Source of the DNA: Prochlorococcus sp. scB241_528N17
GTDB lineage: Bacteria > Cyanobacteriota > Cyanobacteriia > PCC-6307 > Cyanobiaceae
Assembly: GCA_000634735.1 (NCBI GenBank)
Contig: JFLG01000077.1
Location: 124,001-188,000 of the forward strand
Direction: 5' to 3'
DNA length: 64,000 nucleotides
Shown: one piece after another, positions 20,899 to 30,557 of the stretch
Layout: the number at the start of each line of letters is the position of its first letter
Numbering within the stretch: the first letter of the stretch is position 1
The notes under the pieces: model-generated
The model's database searches: none
Told to the model about the DNA's origin: nothing
The model's input: the letters and a program-made list of their open reading frames with translations, nothing else
Program-made: the position numbers and the translations under genes

Positions 20899-22017
20899 CT
20901 AGCCTTTCGTCAAGTATTGTTGCTCTTTGTTTTGTCCTTGCCACACAGGAACTGTGAAATGGAAGCAGGAACCTTCCCCTACTTCAGATACGACCCATAT
21001 TCTTCCTCCATGGACTTGTACTATTCTCCTACATACTGATAACCCTATACCAAATCCTGAAGTTCCTTCAGAAGTCTGGGGAAGCCTAACCCTATCTAGA
21101 AAAATTCTTTTTTGTTCGCTCAAAGGAATACCTGCACCTTTGTCACAAATTGTTATTTCTACCCATTGATTTGTCTTGTGAATCATAGTGATTTTTATAG
21201 ATCCAGAATCTTTAGAAAATTTAATAGCATTTTCAATTAAATTTAAAAATACTTGCCTCATTCTTCTTTGATCTGCAAATACACTTGGCAGATCAGATGG
21301 AATATCAGTATCAATTTCAATATTCCTTAATCTCCAGAATTTTTCTAATTCGAGTATTACTTCAGCACTAATATTACCTAAATCAATTTTCTGAGGATTA
21401 AATAATGCTTCCCATTTAGTTGTTCCAACCTCTAAAAGATCCTGAGATAAGAGTTCAATCTCTTCAAGACGTCTTTTAATAACCTCCTGCAATTTTGAAA
21501 TATCTATTTGTCCGAGTTTTTGACTTTGAACAGCCAAAGTAGCAGCAGTTAAAGGTGTTCTTAATTCATGCGCGACCATTCTTAATAATCTTTCCTGAGA
21601 TTCTATTCTTTTTGTTAATGTCTCATTTTCTTGTCTTAAAACAAGAAGTTCGTCTTCCAATAGAAATTCTTTTTGAGTTCTTGTTGAATCAATTTTGGAT
21701 GGCTGCAGATTAATCCCAAGATTTTTTGTTAAGCCTTCCTGTGACCACCTTGGCAACCATTTTTGCAACTGAGAGAAAATATTACTTCCAGCAAATATTT
21801 GCTTAGGAGCTGGGGAAACCTTTATAAGAGCAGGAATAGCAACTAATCTATGTAATTCAAGTAATTCTGGTTGCTCTGTGGGTTCTGAGATCTGAAGAGA
21901 TGTCTCAAATTCACAATCATCTGATTCTAAATAAGCTATTAGGGACTTAATATCATTACTAGAAAGTTGATTTCTAGCCGCCACAAGTATTAATTTTAGC
22001 TCCTTTTTATCATTCAA
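20899..22017 (-). CDS. sasA: Circadian clock output histidine kinase SasA
   Basis: SasA binds KaiC and phosphorylates the response regulator RpaA, turning clock state into gene expression. The 372 residues have an N-terminal KaiB-like thioredoxin-fold sensor (about 6-95), a HisKA domain with phospho-acceptor His150 in [13 protein letters not shown], and an ATPase domain with the N-box [18 protein letters not shown] and [14 protein letters not shown]. Prochlorococcus retains KaiB and KaiC but not KaiA, so SasA may serve a reduced, hourglass-like timer. tRNA-Glu lies just downstream. Confidence 0.95.
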   Translation of the reverse strand: MNDKKELKLILVAARNQLSSNDIKSLIAYLESDDCEFETSLQISEPTEQPELLELHRLVAIPALIKVSPAPKQIFAGSNIFSQLQKWLPRWSQEGLTKNLGINLQPSKIDSTRTQKEFLLEDELLVLRQENETLTKRIESQERLLRMVAHELRTPLTAATLAVQSQKLGQIDISKLQEVIKRRLEEIELLSQDLLEVGTTKWEALFNPQKIDLGNISAEVILELEKFWRLRNIEIDTDIPSDLPSVFADQRRMRQVFLNLIENAIKFSKDSGSIKITMIHKTNQWVEITICDKGAGIPLSEQKRIFLDRVRLPQTSEGTSGFGIGLSVCRRIVQVHGGRIWVVSEVGEGSCFHFTVPVWQGQNKEQQYLTKG

Positions 22018-22124
22018 ATGAATTCCTCTGAAGTGTTGAAAAGCTGTTAATCCTTATAAACACCTTAAGATATTTTTTTTTATTTTACAGATAGGCTATT
22101 AAATAAATAGGACTTTATTTATAA

Positions 22125-22664
22125 ATGGTTGCTATTAATCCAAAGAAAAATTTACATTTTGGTGAAAACCCTCCTGAAATCAACTTAAATAGTAATTTAA
22201 AAAGGTGGTTTTCCAGGAATATTGGATTATGGAAATCTAATAGAACGTATTTTCTCGATGAAGCACAAAAAACTTATAATTTAAGCATGAATATAAATAT
22301 TCAAGCACTCGAGAATAAGTCTGAATGGGAGTCGCATTATAAATTTACTTGGTATCCAGAAAAAAAATATAATTTCTTTGACGAAAATCCCCAGTATAAA
22401 GAACGAGGCGAAATACATGCATTTTTAAAAGGGCATCAACTTAAGAGGGAAAAATTTTATTTAAGTAATGATGAAGGTATTTCAAATATTAAACAAGTCG
22501 ACGAACACGAAATGATTTTTGAATCTTCTTACAAAGATTGGTATGTTCTTGAACATACAAGACTTGTAGATTCTGATAATTATAGATTTAGGGTTATATA
22601 TTCATGGAACAAAGATATGCTTAAAATAGTAGAGAATCATCACGAAATTAAAATTATTAAATAA
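22125..22664 (+). CDS. Lipocalin-like protein, possibly CpcS/CpeS-related
   Basis: A 179-residue soluble protein of unproven function. The N-terminal part, WFSRNIGLWKSNRTYFL (28-44), resembles the FFxxSxGxWxSxRT opening of CpcS/CpeS bilin lyases, and the rest is a run of short beta strands (GEIHAFLKGHQLKREKF, MIFESSYKDWYVLEHTRL, YRFRVIYSW) that would suit a lipocalin barrel. A bilin or other small ligand is therefore possible, but a generic lipocalin relative is as likely. It is divergent from sasA across 107 bases and followed by a gene for a secreted protein. Confidence 0.6.
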   Translation: MVAINPKKNLHFGENPPEINLNSNLKRWFSRNIGLWKSNRTYFLDEAQKTYNLSMNINIQALENKSEWESHYKFTWYPEKKYNFFDENPQYKERGEIHAFLKGHQLKREKFYLSNDEGISNIKQVDEHEMIFESSYKDWYVLEHTRLVDSDNYRFRVIYSWNKDMLKIVENHHEIKIIK

Positions 22665-22734
22665 ATTCTGGGCAGATTTAGTTTAAAAATAAAAAATGTT
22701 ATCTTTAATAATGTGAATTAAAAATAAATCAAAT

Positions 22735-23169
22735 ATGAGTTTAAAAATATCTAAAATTTTTGCAATTCCTCTAATTTTTTCATCTTTTTTATTTGATACA
22801 AATAATGAATTTAATAAAGTAAATGCAAATGTTAAAAATTCGCCCGCCGATAAAAATGATTTAGATTTGTATCATGGGATGGGTGTTTCATTTCTATGTA
22901 ATGCGACAAGAAAAGGATTTGATTTGGATTTCCCAAAGACATTAAACGTTGCCTCAGCAACCTTCGCATCAGTAGTATCACAAAAACACGGAGGAAAAAT
23001 AATAGAGAAAAAGAAAGAACAAAAAGTAGATATTAAACAATTACAATTTATTGCAACTCTGCAATTAGTTGAATCAGCTCTTCAAGTGTGTCCAGATAAT
23101 GTTCCAGAAAAGATCGAAAAACAATTTAAGATTGAAACTGAGAGACTCAAGAAATTACAAGGTTTGTAA
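22735..23169 (+). CDS. Secreted protein of unknown function
   Basis: A 144-residue protein beginning MSLKISKIFAIPLIFSSFLF, a signal peptide-like segment with probable cleavage near VNANVK (about residue 30). The mature part is mainly helical and contains two Cys (in SFLCNATRKG and LQVCPDN) that could form a disulfide. I do not recognise a family. The central SATFASVVSQKHGGK and the Lys-rich tail look like a picocyanobacterial conserved hypothetical. It converges on prs with a 13-base A/T-only gap. Confidence 0.7.
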   Translation: MSLKISKIFAIPLIFSSFLFDTNNEFNKVNANVKNSPADKNDLDLYHGMGVSFLCNATRKGFDLDFPKTLNVASATFASVVSQKHGGKIIEKKKEQKVDIKQLQFIATLQLVESALQVCPDNVPEKIEKQFKIETERLKKLQGL

Positions 23170-23182
23170 AAAATAATTTTTT

Positions 23183-24178
23183 TTATCTAAACATAGAACT
23201 AACAGAACTTTCTTCGTGGATTCTCCAAATAGCCTCCCCAAGCATATTTGCGACGGAAAGAATTTTTAACTGTGGAAAATTATCTTTATGTATAACTGGT
23301 ATGCTGTTAGTCACAATAACTTGTTCGAAAAGATTCTTAGAACTCAACCTTTCATAAGAAGGAGGAGAAAATACAGCATGTGAGGCACATGCAAATATTC
23401 TATTAGCTCCTTCTTTTTTTAGTAAATTTGCTCCAGAACAAATTGTACCTCCCGTGTCTATCATGTCGTCTATAAGAATAGCCGTTTTACCTTTGACTTC
23501 ACCGATAACGGTTAGACTTTCAGCGATATTATGCGCAGCTCTCCTTTTGTCAATGATAGCCAACGGCGCATCATTCATTAATTTCGCGAACGCTCTTGCT
23601 CTTGCTACCCCGCCTACATCAGGAGAGACTACAACTATTTCTTCTAAATCTAGAGATTCTAGATAATCAATTAAAACAGGTGAACCGTAAATATGATCGC
23701 ATGGTATATCGAAGTAGCCTTGTATTTGAGCCGAGTGTAAGTCCATCGCTAAAACTCTATCAACTCCTGATTTCTCTAGTAAATTGGCAGTTAATTTTGC
23801 AGTAATAGACTCTCTTCCTGAGGTTTTCCTATCTGCCCTTGCATATCCAAAATAGGGAATTACAGCCGTTATTTGTCTGGCAGAAGCTCTTTTGCAAGCG
23901 TCAACCATGATCATGAGCTCCATTAAACTATCGTTTACAGGAGCGCATGTAGGTTGTATAAGGAATACATCACAACCTCTAATAGATTGCTGAATCTGAA
24001 CATAAAGTTCTCCATCTGCAAATCTTTTAGATATTAAAGGTACATTTTCAATCCCTAAGTATGATGCAATTTCTTCAGCTAACTTTGGGTTTGTTGTCCC
24101 ACTTACTAACCTTAATCTACTATTAGTTAGATTAAAGTTCGATTCTTTATTCTGCATTGCCGTGATAAAACTTGTCAC
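23183..24178 (-). CDS. prs: Ribose-phosphate pyrophosphokinase
   Basis: Makes PRPP from ribose 5-phosphate and ATP for nucleotides, histidine and tryptophan. The 331 residues contain RFADGELYVQI, the ATP loop, the metal/PRPP signature DLHSAQIQGYFDIP, KRRAAHN, and the ribose-5-phosphate loop ILIDDMIDTGGTICSGA. A 20-residue N-terminal extension precedes the conserved RLRLVSGTTNPKLAEEI, so a start further downstream is possible, although the ATG at 24178 is the first in frame. It is divergent from malQ across a 246-base AT-rich spacer that must hold both promoters. Confidence 0.96.
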   Translation of the reverse strand: MTSFITAMQNKESNFNLTNSRLRLVSGTTNPKLAEEIASYLGIENVPLISKRFADGELYVQIQQSIRGCDVFLIQPTCAPVNDSLMELMIMVDACKRASARQITAVIPYFGYARADRKTSGRESITAKLTANLLEKSGVDRVLAMDLHSAQIQGYFDIPCDHIYGSPVLIDYLESLDLEEIVVVSPDVGGVARARAFAKLMNDAPLAIIDKRRAAHNIAESLTVIGEVKGKTAILIDDMIDTGGTICSGANLLKKEGANRIFACASHAVFSPPSYERLSSKNLFEQVIVTNSIPVIHKDNFPQLKILSVANMLGEAIWRIHEESSVSSMFR

Positions 24179-24424
24179 GAAATTTGCACCATAAAACTAT
24201 ATTATCATCGTAGTCGTTTATGTGAATTTAGCAAAAGATAATGACTAGATATTTCCAAAAGTCACCTCAATTAAGCAAAAAATTGTTGATTAAAAATTAG
24301 AATTTACATTTATCCAGACTTAAAAATAAGCAATGATATTTGTCAATTAAAAAAAATTTGTATAAGGTTGAATTTAGAGAATTAAAAACACGTTAAGTTT
24401 AAAGAATCAAAATATATTGAAAAC

Positions 24425-25945
24425 ATGCCTATAGAGTCAATTATTGCAAGAAAATCATTAGGCGTACTTATGCATCCAACATGTATTCCCGGAGGAAGAG
24501 TATGTGGAACTTTTGGGAAAGGAGCTAAAGAGTGGATAAGAAGACTTCATAAGCATGGAATTGAATACTGGCAATTTTTACCTCTTACTCCTACTGACTC
24601 TACAGGTTCGCCATATAGTTCCCCATCTAGTTTTGCACTAAACCCATGGTTTTTGGATATAGATGATTTAATCGAAAAAGGTTTTATCTACATCTCAGAT
24701 AAAGAAAGTCTAGGTCCAACAAATCAGAATAAAGATCATTTTGATTTTGACATTGCGGATGACCTAACAAAAAAATTAGGTCTCCTGCTTTTGCAAGGTT
24801 GGAGTTCACAATCTGAAGAAAGAAAAATTAATTTTAACAAATGGGTCAGTAGGCATTCATGGGTTGAAGATTATGCAACATTTATTGTTATCAGAGAGGA
24901 ATTTAATATGTTGCCTTGGTGGGAATGGCCTCAAGAATTTAAAATAAAAAATAACAAGTTCTTAAAATCGTGGATTAAGAAAAAAAGTGAAGAAATACTT
25001 ATTAAAAAATTAATGCAGTGGCATCTTGATGAGCAATGGAGCGTCATTAAAAACTTTGCAAAATCAAGAAATATTAAGCTGATAGGAGATTTGCCTTTTT
25101 ATGTCTCTAGAGACAGCGCGGACGTATGGAGTAATAAATCATTATTTTCAATTTTTAAAAATGGAGATTTAATCTTTCAAAGTGGTGTTCCTCCTGATTA
25201 TTTTTCATCAACAGGACAATTATGGGGTACCCCAACTTACTTTTGGTCAAAGCATAAAAGGACTAATTTCAATTGGTGGAGAAAAAGATTTCAAAGACAA
25301 TTTGAACTTGTGGACATATTAAGATTTGATCATTTCAGGGGTTTAGCAGGTTACTGGAGAGTTAATGGCAATTCTAAAACGGCAATTAATGGAAAATGGA
25401 TAAATTCTCCAGGTAAAACACTATTAAATAAAGTAAAAAAGGATCTAGGGGGTAACTATCTACCTATTATTGCGGAGGATCTGGGAGTAATAACTCCAGA
25501 TGTAGAGAAATTAAGGAAAAACTTCGAACTACCTGGCATGAAAATATTACAATTTGCTTTTGATGGCAATGAAGATAATCCTTATTTACCAAAGAATATT
25601 GAGGGAGAAAATTGGGTTGTTTATACAGGTACGCACGACAACTCTACTTCTGTTTCATGGTGGGGAAATTTAGATTATGAATCCCAAAAAAAAATAAAAG
25701 ATGAGTATAAATTTTCAGAAAATCCTTCTTGGGATTTAATAGAAATTGGCATGGAGACAAATGCTAATCTTTTTATCGCTCCATTACAAGATCTATTATC
25801 TCTAGACGATTCAAGTAGATTAAACAAACCTGGGACCATAAAAAATAACTGGAAATGGAAGTTAAATTGTCCTTTAGAAGAAATAGAAAATAATATAAAA
25901 ATGTTTAGTGAGCTAGGAAATAATTTTGGGAGAACTCTAATGTAG
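24425..25945 (+). CDS. malQ: 4-alpha-glucanotransferase (amylomaltase)
   Basis: Transfers alpha-1,4-glucan segments between oligosaccharides during glycogen breakdown. The 506 residues are a complete GH77 enzyme: the N-terminal GVLMHPTCIPGG, YWQFLPLTPTDSTGSPYSS, LIGDLPFYVSRDSADVW, the nucleophile Asp302 in LRFDHFRGLAGYW, the acid/base Glu351 in IIAEDLGVITPDV, and TGTHDN. An A9 tract at 25686-25694 is in frame. It belongs functionally with the GH57 enzyme at 6790. It ends 13 bases before the convergent RodZ-like gene. Confidence 0.96.
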   Translation: MPIESIIARKSLGVLMHPTCIPGGRVCGTFGKGAKEWIRRLHKHGIEYWQFLPLTPTDSTGSPYSSPSSFALNPWFLDIDDLIEKGFIYISDKESLGPTNQNKDHFDFDIADDLTKKLGLLLLQGWSSQSEERKINFNKWVSRHSWVEDYATFIVIREEFNMLPWWEWPQEFKIKNNKFLKSWIKKKSEEILIKKLMQWHLDEQWSVIKNFAKSRNIKLIGDLPFYVSRDSADVWSNKSLFSIFKNGDLIFQSGVPPDYFSSTGQLWGTPTYFWSKHKRTNFNWWRKRFQRQFELVDILRFDHFRGLAGYWRVNGNSKTAINGKWINSPGKTLLNKVKKDLGGNYLPIIAEDLGVITPDVEKLRKNFELPGMKILQFAFDGNEDNPYLPKNIEGENWVVYTGTHDNSTSVSWWGNLDYESQKKIKDEYKFSENPSWDLIEIGMETNANLFIAPLQDLLSLDDSSRLNKPGTIKNNWKWKLNCPLEEIENNIKMFSELGNNFGRTLM

Positions 25946-25958
25946 ATATTATTAAAAA

Positions 25959-26453
25959 TTATTTATCAATAATTTGATTTTCAATATTTTGAATCTCTAT
26001 AACATTTACATTTAAAATAAAGTATCTCTTTAATATAAAAATAGTTAAAACTAATATAAAAAAATACAAAAGACTTCCTTGCCATGTATTGATAAGATCG
26101 AATTTCCTTAACATATAATCCTTTCCCCTTTTCTTTAAAATTTTTCTTTCTTTAACTGCTAAATTTAATAATGTATTCTTTTTTAATAATAAGCATTCCT
26201 CTAATTTAATTAAAATAGATCTTATAAAAGGGTACTCTGGCATAGTACTTTTATTATTATTTTCAATAGAGTTTATTATTCGTTCAGGGATTTTTGAAAT
26301 GTATGACAATTCTTTAATTGTAAGGTTTTGTTGAATTCTTGCTTCTTTTACAAACTTTGCAATTTCTAAAGATTGGTCAACCAATCCAGGACTAAATTCT
26401 TTATTTTTTTCAGATTTTTTTTTAAATAAAAAGAGATTTTTCAAAATATTCAT
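25959..26453 (-). CDS. RodZ-like protein: cytoplasmic helix-turn-helix plus one membrane helix
   Basis: A 164-residue protein with an N-terminal helix-turn-helix of the HTH_25/RodZ type (about 30-85: FVKEARIQQNLTIKELSYISKIPERIINSIEN), a basic stretch and one membrane helix (126-146). The C-terminal tail after the helix is only about 18 residues, so the periplasmic domain of true RodZ is missing. A role in MreB-linked cell shape is possible; a membrane-bound regulator is another reading. It is followed on the same strand by nothing close and lies downstream of the ABC1 kinase start by over 1.7 kb in the other direction. Confidence 0.65.
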   Translation of the reverse strand: MNILKNLFLFKKKSEKNKEFSPGLVDQSLEIAKFVKEARIQQNLTIKELSYISKIPERIINSIENNNKSTMPEYPFIRSILIKLEECLLLKKNTLLNLAVKERKILKKRGKDYMLRKFDLINTWQGSLLYFFILVLTIFILKRYFILNVNVIEIQNIENQIIDK

Positions 26454-26560
26454 TTAATCTTCCAAAGCTAAATAATCCTTTTACTTCACATTTTAAACAT
26501 TACTTCCAATTCTAATAGATTTAAATTTGTAGGTAAGTTAATTAACTATAAATATAAAAA

Positions 26561-28216
26561 CTAAACTGTTGAAATAATATTTTGTACTGCACTTTTTGCA
26601 ATATTTAGAGGGCTAAAAGTATCTCTAATTAAAGCTAAAAGTTTTTTTGCATCAGTAAATTCTAATTTCTCATCTTTTATAAGACTTAAAAGAAGATTCT
26701 TCCTAACTTCAGATCCTTTTTTACTGACAAATAATTTCAATCCAGCGTTCGCAACTGGTATGAGATCTGAATTAATATTCTCTGAATCTCTAAATAAAAT
26801 GTTTAGTAAACTTTCAACTTTTTCTACTTGGATTTGTCCTTTTTTATCAAAAACGACTTCTAAAAGTATGTCTAAAATCTCTTCAGAATTATCGGTCAGT
26901 AGTTTTTTGGCAATATACGGATAAGCTATTTTTAGAATTTTAAATTCAGGATCTAACTTTAGTGCTAAACCCTCTTGACTAACAACGGCTCTAATTATTA
27001 AGGCAAACCTACTGGGAACTCTGAAAGGATAGGAATACATTAGTTTTGAGAATTTGTCAGTTACATTTTTAAGATTAAAATTACCAACCTCAGCGCCAAA
27101 AGATCCTCCTAGAACTTCTTTTAATGGTTCAACAAGTTTTTGAAGATCTTGTTCTTTGGTTAAAAAACCTAATTTCTGGAAATCTTCTGCAAGAAGATAA
27201 TATTCTTCGTTTATTATGTGAACAATTGCCTTAATAAGAGTAAGTCTATCTGAATTTGTAATAGTATCCATCATTCCAAAATCAACATAAGCTAAATTCC
27301 CACAATCTGCATTTCCACCTTTGAGAGCGAACATATTTCCTGGATGTGGGTCTGCATGAAAATATCCAAATTCAAATAATTGCTGCAGTCCACTGATGAC
27401 ACATGTTTTTATAAACGAAGCAGGTATTAAGTTATTTTCCTCTAGTAAAAATCGATCTCTTAACTTAACTCCATCAATCCAAGAAGTTGTGATTACCCTT
27501 TTGGATGAAAACTGTTTTTCTAATTTAGGAATAAAAATATTTGGATTTTCTTTGAATAAATTTGCAAACCTTAAAGCATTTTCTGCCTCTTTTTGATAGT
27601 CAATTTCATCAAAAAGTGCCTTACCGAATTCATCTATTATCTCTCCAATTCCAACACCTATATTTAATGGTAAGAGTGGGGATAAAAAAGTTCCTAAAAA
27701 CCTTAAGATTACAATATCCCTTCTTATAAGGAAGTATAAATTTGGCCGCTGTACTTTCACAGCTAAATAAGAATTATTTAATTTTGCTTTATAAACTTGG
27801 CCTAAGCTTGCTGAAGCAATGGGACTATCTGGAAACTCTTCAAATAATTCATTAGCAGGGGATCCAAGTTCCTCTTCAATTATTTTTAAAGCAATTTTAT
27901 GATCAAATGCTGGGAGATTATCTTGTAAGTTTGTAAGTTCAGCAAGCCAATCTTGTCTAACAAGATCTGGTCTAGTTGAAAGTGCTTGGCCTAATTTGAT
28001 AAAACAAGGTCCTAAATCTGTTATTACATCAAAAAGATATTTCGAGAGATTTTTTTGTACATTTTTATTTTTACTGTTACTTTGAAAAAGTATTCTTAAA
28101 AAAAGAAAAATAAAAGTTAAAAGGATATATAAAACTCTTGGGATAAAAATCCATGGTCTCAAAATCAACCAAAGAAAGTCTTCTTTTGCTGAATATTCCG
28201 AATAAGATCTTTTCAT
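26561..28216 (-). CDS. ABC1/UbiB-family atypical kinase
   Basis: A 551-residue protein with the UbiB/ABC1 kinase-like fold: the KxGQ motif in CFIKLGQALSTRPDLV, the Ala-rich loop IASASLGQVYKAKL, the Lys of YLAVKVQRP, HADPHPGNMFALKGG and the DFG-like YVDFGMMD. A hydrophobic segment near residues 20-45 and a possible C-terminal amphipathic helix suggest membrane association. Family members act in ubiquinone, plastoquinone or tocopherol metabolism and in plastoglobules; the target here is unknown. It is divergent from the PLP decarboxylase gene across 64 bases. Confidence 0.9.
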   Translation of the reverse strand: MKRSYSEYSAKEDFLWLILRPWIFIPRVLYILLTFIFLFLRILFQSNSKNKNVQKNLSKYLFDVITDLGPCFIKLGQALSTRPDLVRQDWLAELTNLQDNLPAFDHKIALKIIEEELGSPANELFEEFPDSPIASASLGQVYKAKLNNSYLAVKVQRPNLYFLIRRDIVILRFLGTFLSPLLPLNIGVGIGEIIDEFGKALFDEIDYQKEAENALRFANLFKENPNIFIPKLEKQFSSKRVITTSWIDGVKLRDRFLLEENNLIPASFIKTCVISGLQQLFEFGYFHADPHPGNMFALKGGNADCGNLAYVDFGMMDTITNSDRLTLIKAIVHIINEEYYLLAEDFQKLGFLTKEQDLQKLVEPLKEVLGGSFGAEVGNFNLKNVTDKFSKLMYSYPFRVPSRFALIIRAVVSQEGLALKLDPEFKILKIAYPYIAKKLLTDNSEEILDILLEVVFDKKGQIQVEKVESLLNILFRDSENINSDLIPVANAGLKLFVSKKGSEVRKNLLLSLIKDEKLEFTDAKKLLALIRDTFSPLNIAKSAVQNIISTV

Positions 28217-28280
28217 TAAAGTTAAAAAGTATCAAAAAAGATTACCATGTAGTCCATTGTATATATGTCAATAATACTTT

Positions 28281-29678
28281 ATGAGCATTTCATCTTTTCT
28301 AACTAAAAAGTTTTTAAAGTCTTTATTCTTTCCCGCTCATAACAGAGGGGAGGCTTTACCAAAGAAATTAGTGAAGTTGTTAAAAAATCCACCTGGGTAT
28401 TGGGACTTGCCCGAACTACCAGAAATAGGATCCCCACTATCCCAAAGCGGATTAATTGCCAAATCTCAAAGAGAATTCTCCGACAAATTTGGGGCTAAAG
28501 GATGTTTTTTTGGAGTTAATGGAGCTTCCGGATTAATACAATCAGCAGTAATTGCAATGGCAAATCCAGGCGAAAATATCCTGATGCCTAGAAATGTTCA
28601 TATAAGTGTCATAAAAATCTGTGCGATGCAGAATATAAATCCAATATTTTTTGACTTAGAATTTTCAACCATAACGGGTCATTACAAACCAATTACAAAA
28701 ATTTGGTTGGAAAATGTATTTAAAAAATTAAATTTTAATGAGAATAAAATTGCAGGGGTTATTCTTGTAAACCCCTCTTATCATGGTTATGCCGAAGATT
28801 TAGAGCCTTTAATAGATTGTTTTCATCAAAAAAATTTACCTGTTTTAGTTGATGAAGCCCATGGTTCATATTTCCTTTTTTGTGAAAATCTTAACTTACC
28901 AAAACCGGCCTTATCATCAAACGCTGATTTAGTGATTAATTCATTGCATAAGTCACTCAATGGATTAACTCAAACGGCGGTACTTTGGTACAAAGGGAAT
29001 CTAATAAATGAATATAAATTAATCAAAAGTATTAATTTACTGCAAACCACCAGTCCAAGTTCTTTATTACTTTCTTCTTGTGAAGAGTCTATTAGGGACT
29101 GGCTTAACAAAAAAAGTTTATCAAAATATCAAAAAAGAATTTTAGAGGCAAAAAGTATTTATAAAAAATTAATTCAAAAAAATATTCCTCTCATAGAAAC
29201 TCAAGACCCCTTAAAAATTGTAGTAAATACCTCTAAGGCTGGGATTGATGGTTTTACTGCTGATAAATTTTTTTATAAAAATGGACTTATTGCCGAATTA
29301 CCAGAAATGATGACTCTCACTTTTTGCTTAGGATTTGGAAATCAAAAAGATTTTCTTAATTTATTTGAAAAGTTGTGGGAAAAATTACTATTAAATTCCA
29401 AAAAATCAAAAAGTTTAGAAGTGCTCAGATCGCCCTTTAAATTAGTTCAAGCTCCTGAAATCGAAATTGGAATTGCTTGGAGAAGTAAAAGTCGGAGTAT
29501 TCCTTTCTCACAATCATTAAATAAAATATCTGGAGATATTATTTGCCCTTATCCTCCTGGGATACCTTTACTAGTTCCTGGAGAAAAAATTGATATAGAT
29601 AGGTTTAATTGGATAAATAATCAAAGTTTATGCAACAAGGATCTGGTAAATTTTAATATAAGAGTCTTAGAAACATAG
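28281..29678 (+). CDS. Orn/Lys/Arg decarboxylase family PLP enzyme
   Basis: A 465-residue fold-type I PLP enzyme of the ornithine/lysine/arginine decarboxylase group: GCFFGVNGASGLIQSAV, VLVDEAHGSYFLF and the PLP-binding Lys224 in NSLHKSLNGLTQ. It lacks the N-terminal receiver-like wing of the large E. coli enzymes and is close in size to Bacillus SpeA. Arginine decarboxylation leading to polyamines is the likeliest role, but the substrate cannot be read from the sequence. cdsA follows after 9 bases on the same strand. Confidence 0.88.
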   Translation: MSISSFLTKKFLKSLFFPAHNRGEALPKKLVKLLKNPPGYWDLPELPEIGSPLSQSGLIAKSQREFSDKFGAKGCFFGVNGASGLIQSAVIAMANPGENILMPRNVHISVIKICAMQNINPIFFDLEFSTITGHYKPITKIWLENVFKKLNFNENKIAGVILVNPSYHGYAEDLEPLIDCFHQKNLPVLVDEAHGSYFLFCENLNLPKPALSSNADLVINSLHKSLNGLTQTAVLWYKGNLINEYKLIKSINLLQTTSPSSLLLSSCEESIRDWLNKKSLSKYQKRILEAKSIYKKLIQKNIPLIETQDPLKIVVNTSKAGIDGFTADKFFYKNGLIAELPEMMTLTFCLGFGNQKDFLNLFEKLWEKLLLNSKKSKSLEVLRSPFKLVQAPEIEIGIAWRSKSRSIPFSQSLNKISGDIICPYPPGIPLLVPGEKIDIDRFNWINNQSLCNKDLVNFNIRVLET

Positions 29679-29687
29679 CAATTTCAT

Positions 29688-30545
29688 ATGAGATTAAGAA
29701 GCGGTTTACTTATAGGAATTTTTGGTTTAATTGTTGTTTTGATGGGGGGATGGTTTTTTACATTGGCAACTGCTTTGCTTACATATTTAGCATTATTAGA
29801 ATTTTTTAGAATGGCAGAATTTAAAGGAATAAGGCCAGCTACAAAAACCACATTATTTTCATCCTTTATTATTATAGTTTCTACTTATCTTGAGACTATT
29901 GGTGTGCTTGAAGGAGAAATTTCAAATTCAATTTTGCCAATCTGTTCAGTTGGGATATGTACTTGGTTACTTTTTCAACCAAACCCTGGGACAATTTCAG
30001 ATATAGCAGCCTCTATTTTTGGATTATTCTATTTAGGTTTTTTACCTAGTTACTGGATTAAGTTAAGGGGATTAGATTCAGTGATAATCAGTTCAAATCA
30101 GGGTTTTATGTCTTTTGAGAACTTATCAAATACTACAGGCCTGCATTTAACTTTAACTTCTTGCTTTTTAATTGTAGCTAGTGATATCGGTTCTTATTTC
30201 ATTGGGAAGTCATTTGGTAAAACATCTCTATCTCCAATATCTCCGAGCAAAACTATAGAAGGTTTAATTGGAGGAATATCCTGTTCAACTTTACTAGCAA
30301 TAATTTTTGCATTTTTATTGAATTGGGAAAATCCATTATTTGTTGGAATAATATATGGAATTTCAATTTCTCTTATGGCATTAGTTGGAGATTTAATTGA
30401 ATCTATGATGAAGAGAGATGCAAAAATAAAAGATTCCGGAACTTTTTTACCGGGACATGGAGGGATTCTTGACAGAATTGACAGTTACATCTTTACTCCA
30501 TCTGTTTTGTATTATATTTTTATAATTCTCAAGTATCTAAATTAA
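29688..30545 (+). CDS. cdsA: Phosphatidate cytidylyltransferase
   Basis: Makes CDP-diacylglycerol from phosphatidate and CTP, the precursor of phosphatidylglycerol, which photosystems need. The 285 residues hold about seven membrane helices and the C-terminal CDS signature SMMKRDAKIKDSGTFLPGHGG followed by ILDRID. SDIGSYFIGKSFGKT (about 166-180) is also typical. It may be translated with the preceding decarboxylase gene. It converges on the alpha/beta hydrolase gene with a 12-base gap. Confidence 0.94.
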   Translation: MRLRSGLLIGIFGLIVVLMGGWFFTLATALLTYLALLEFFRMAEFKGIRPATKTTLFSSFIIIVSTYLETIGVLEGEISNSILPICSVGICTWLLFQPNPGTISDIAASIFGLFYLGFLPSYWIKLRGLDSVIISSNQGFMSFENLSNTTGLHLTLTSCFLIVASDIGSYFIGKSFGKTSLSPISPSKTIEGLIGGISCSTLLAIIFAFLLNWENPLFVGIIYGISISLMALVGDLIESMMKRDAKIKDSGTFLPGHGGILDRIDSYIFTPSVLYYIFIILKYLN

Positions 30546-30557
30546 TTAAGAAATCTT

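Noticed and set aside
23168..23184. A-tract/T-tract symmetry between the secreted protein gene and prs as a bidirectional terminator
   Set aside because: The possible stem is A-T only and could occur by chance at this base composition; no stable hairpin is supported.
24179..24424. A small gene in the spacer between prs and malQ
   Set aside because: No reading frame of convincing length or composition and no RNA-like structure; it looks like a divergent promoter region.
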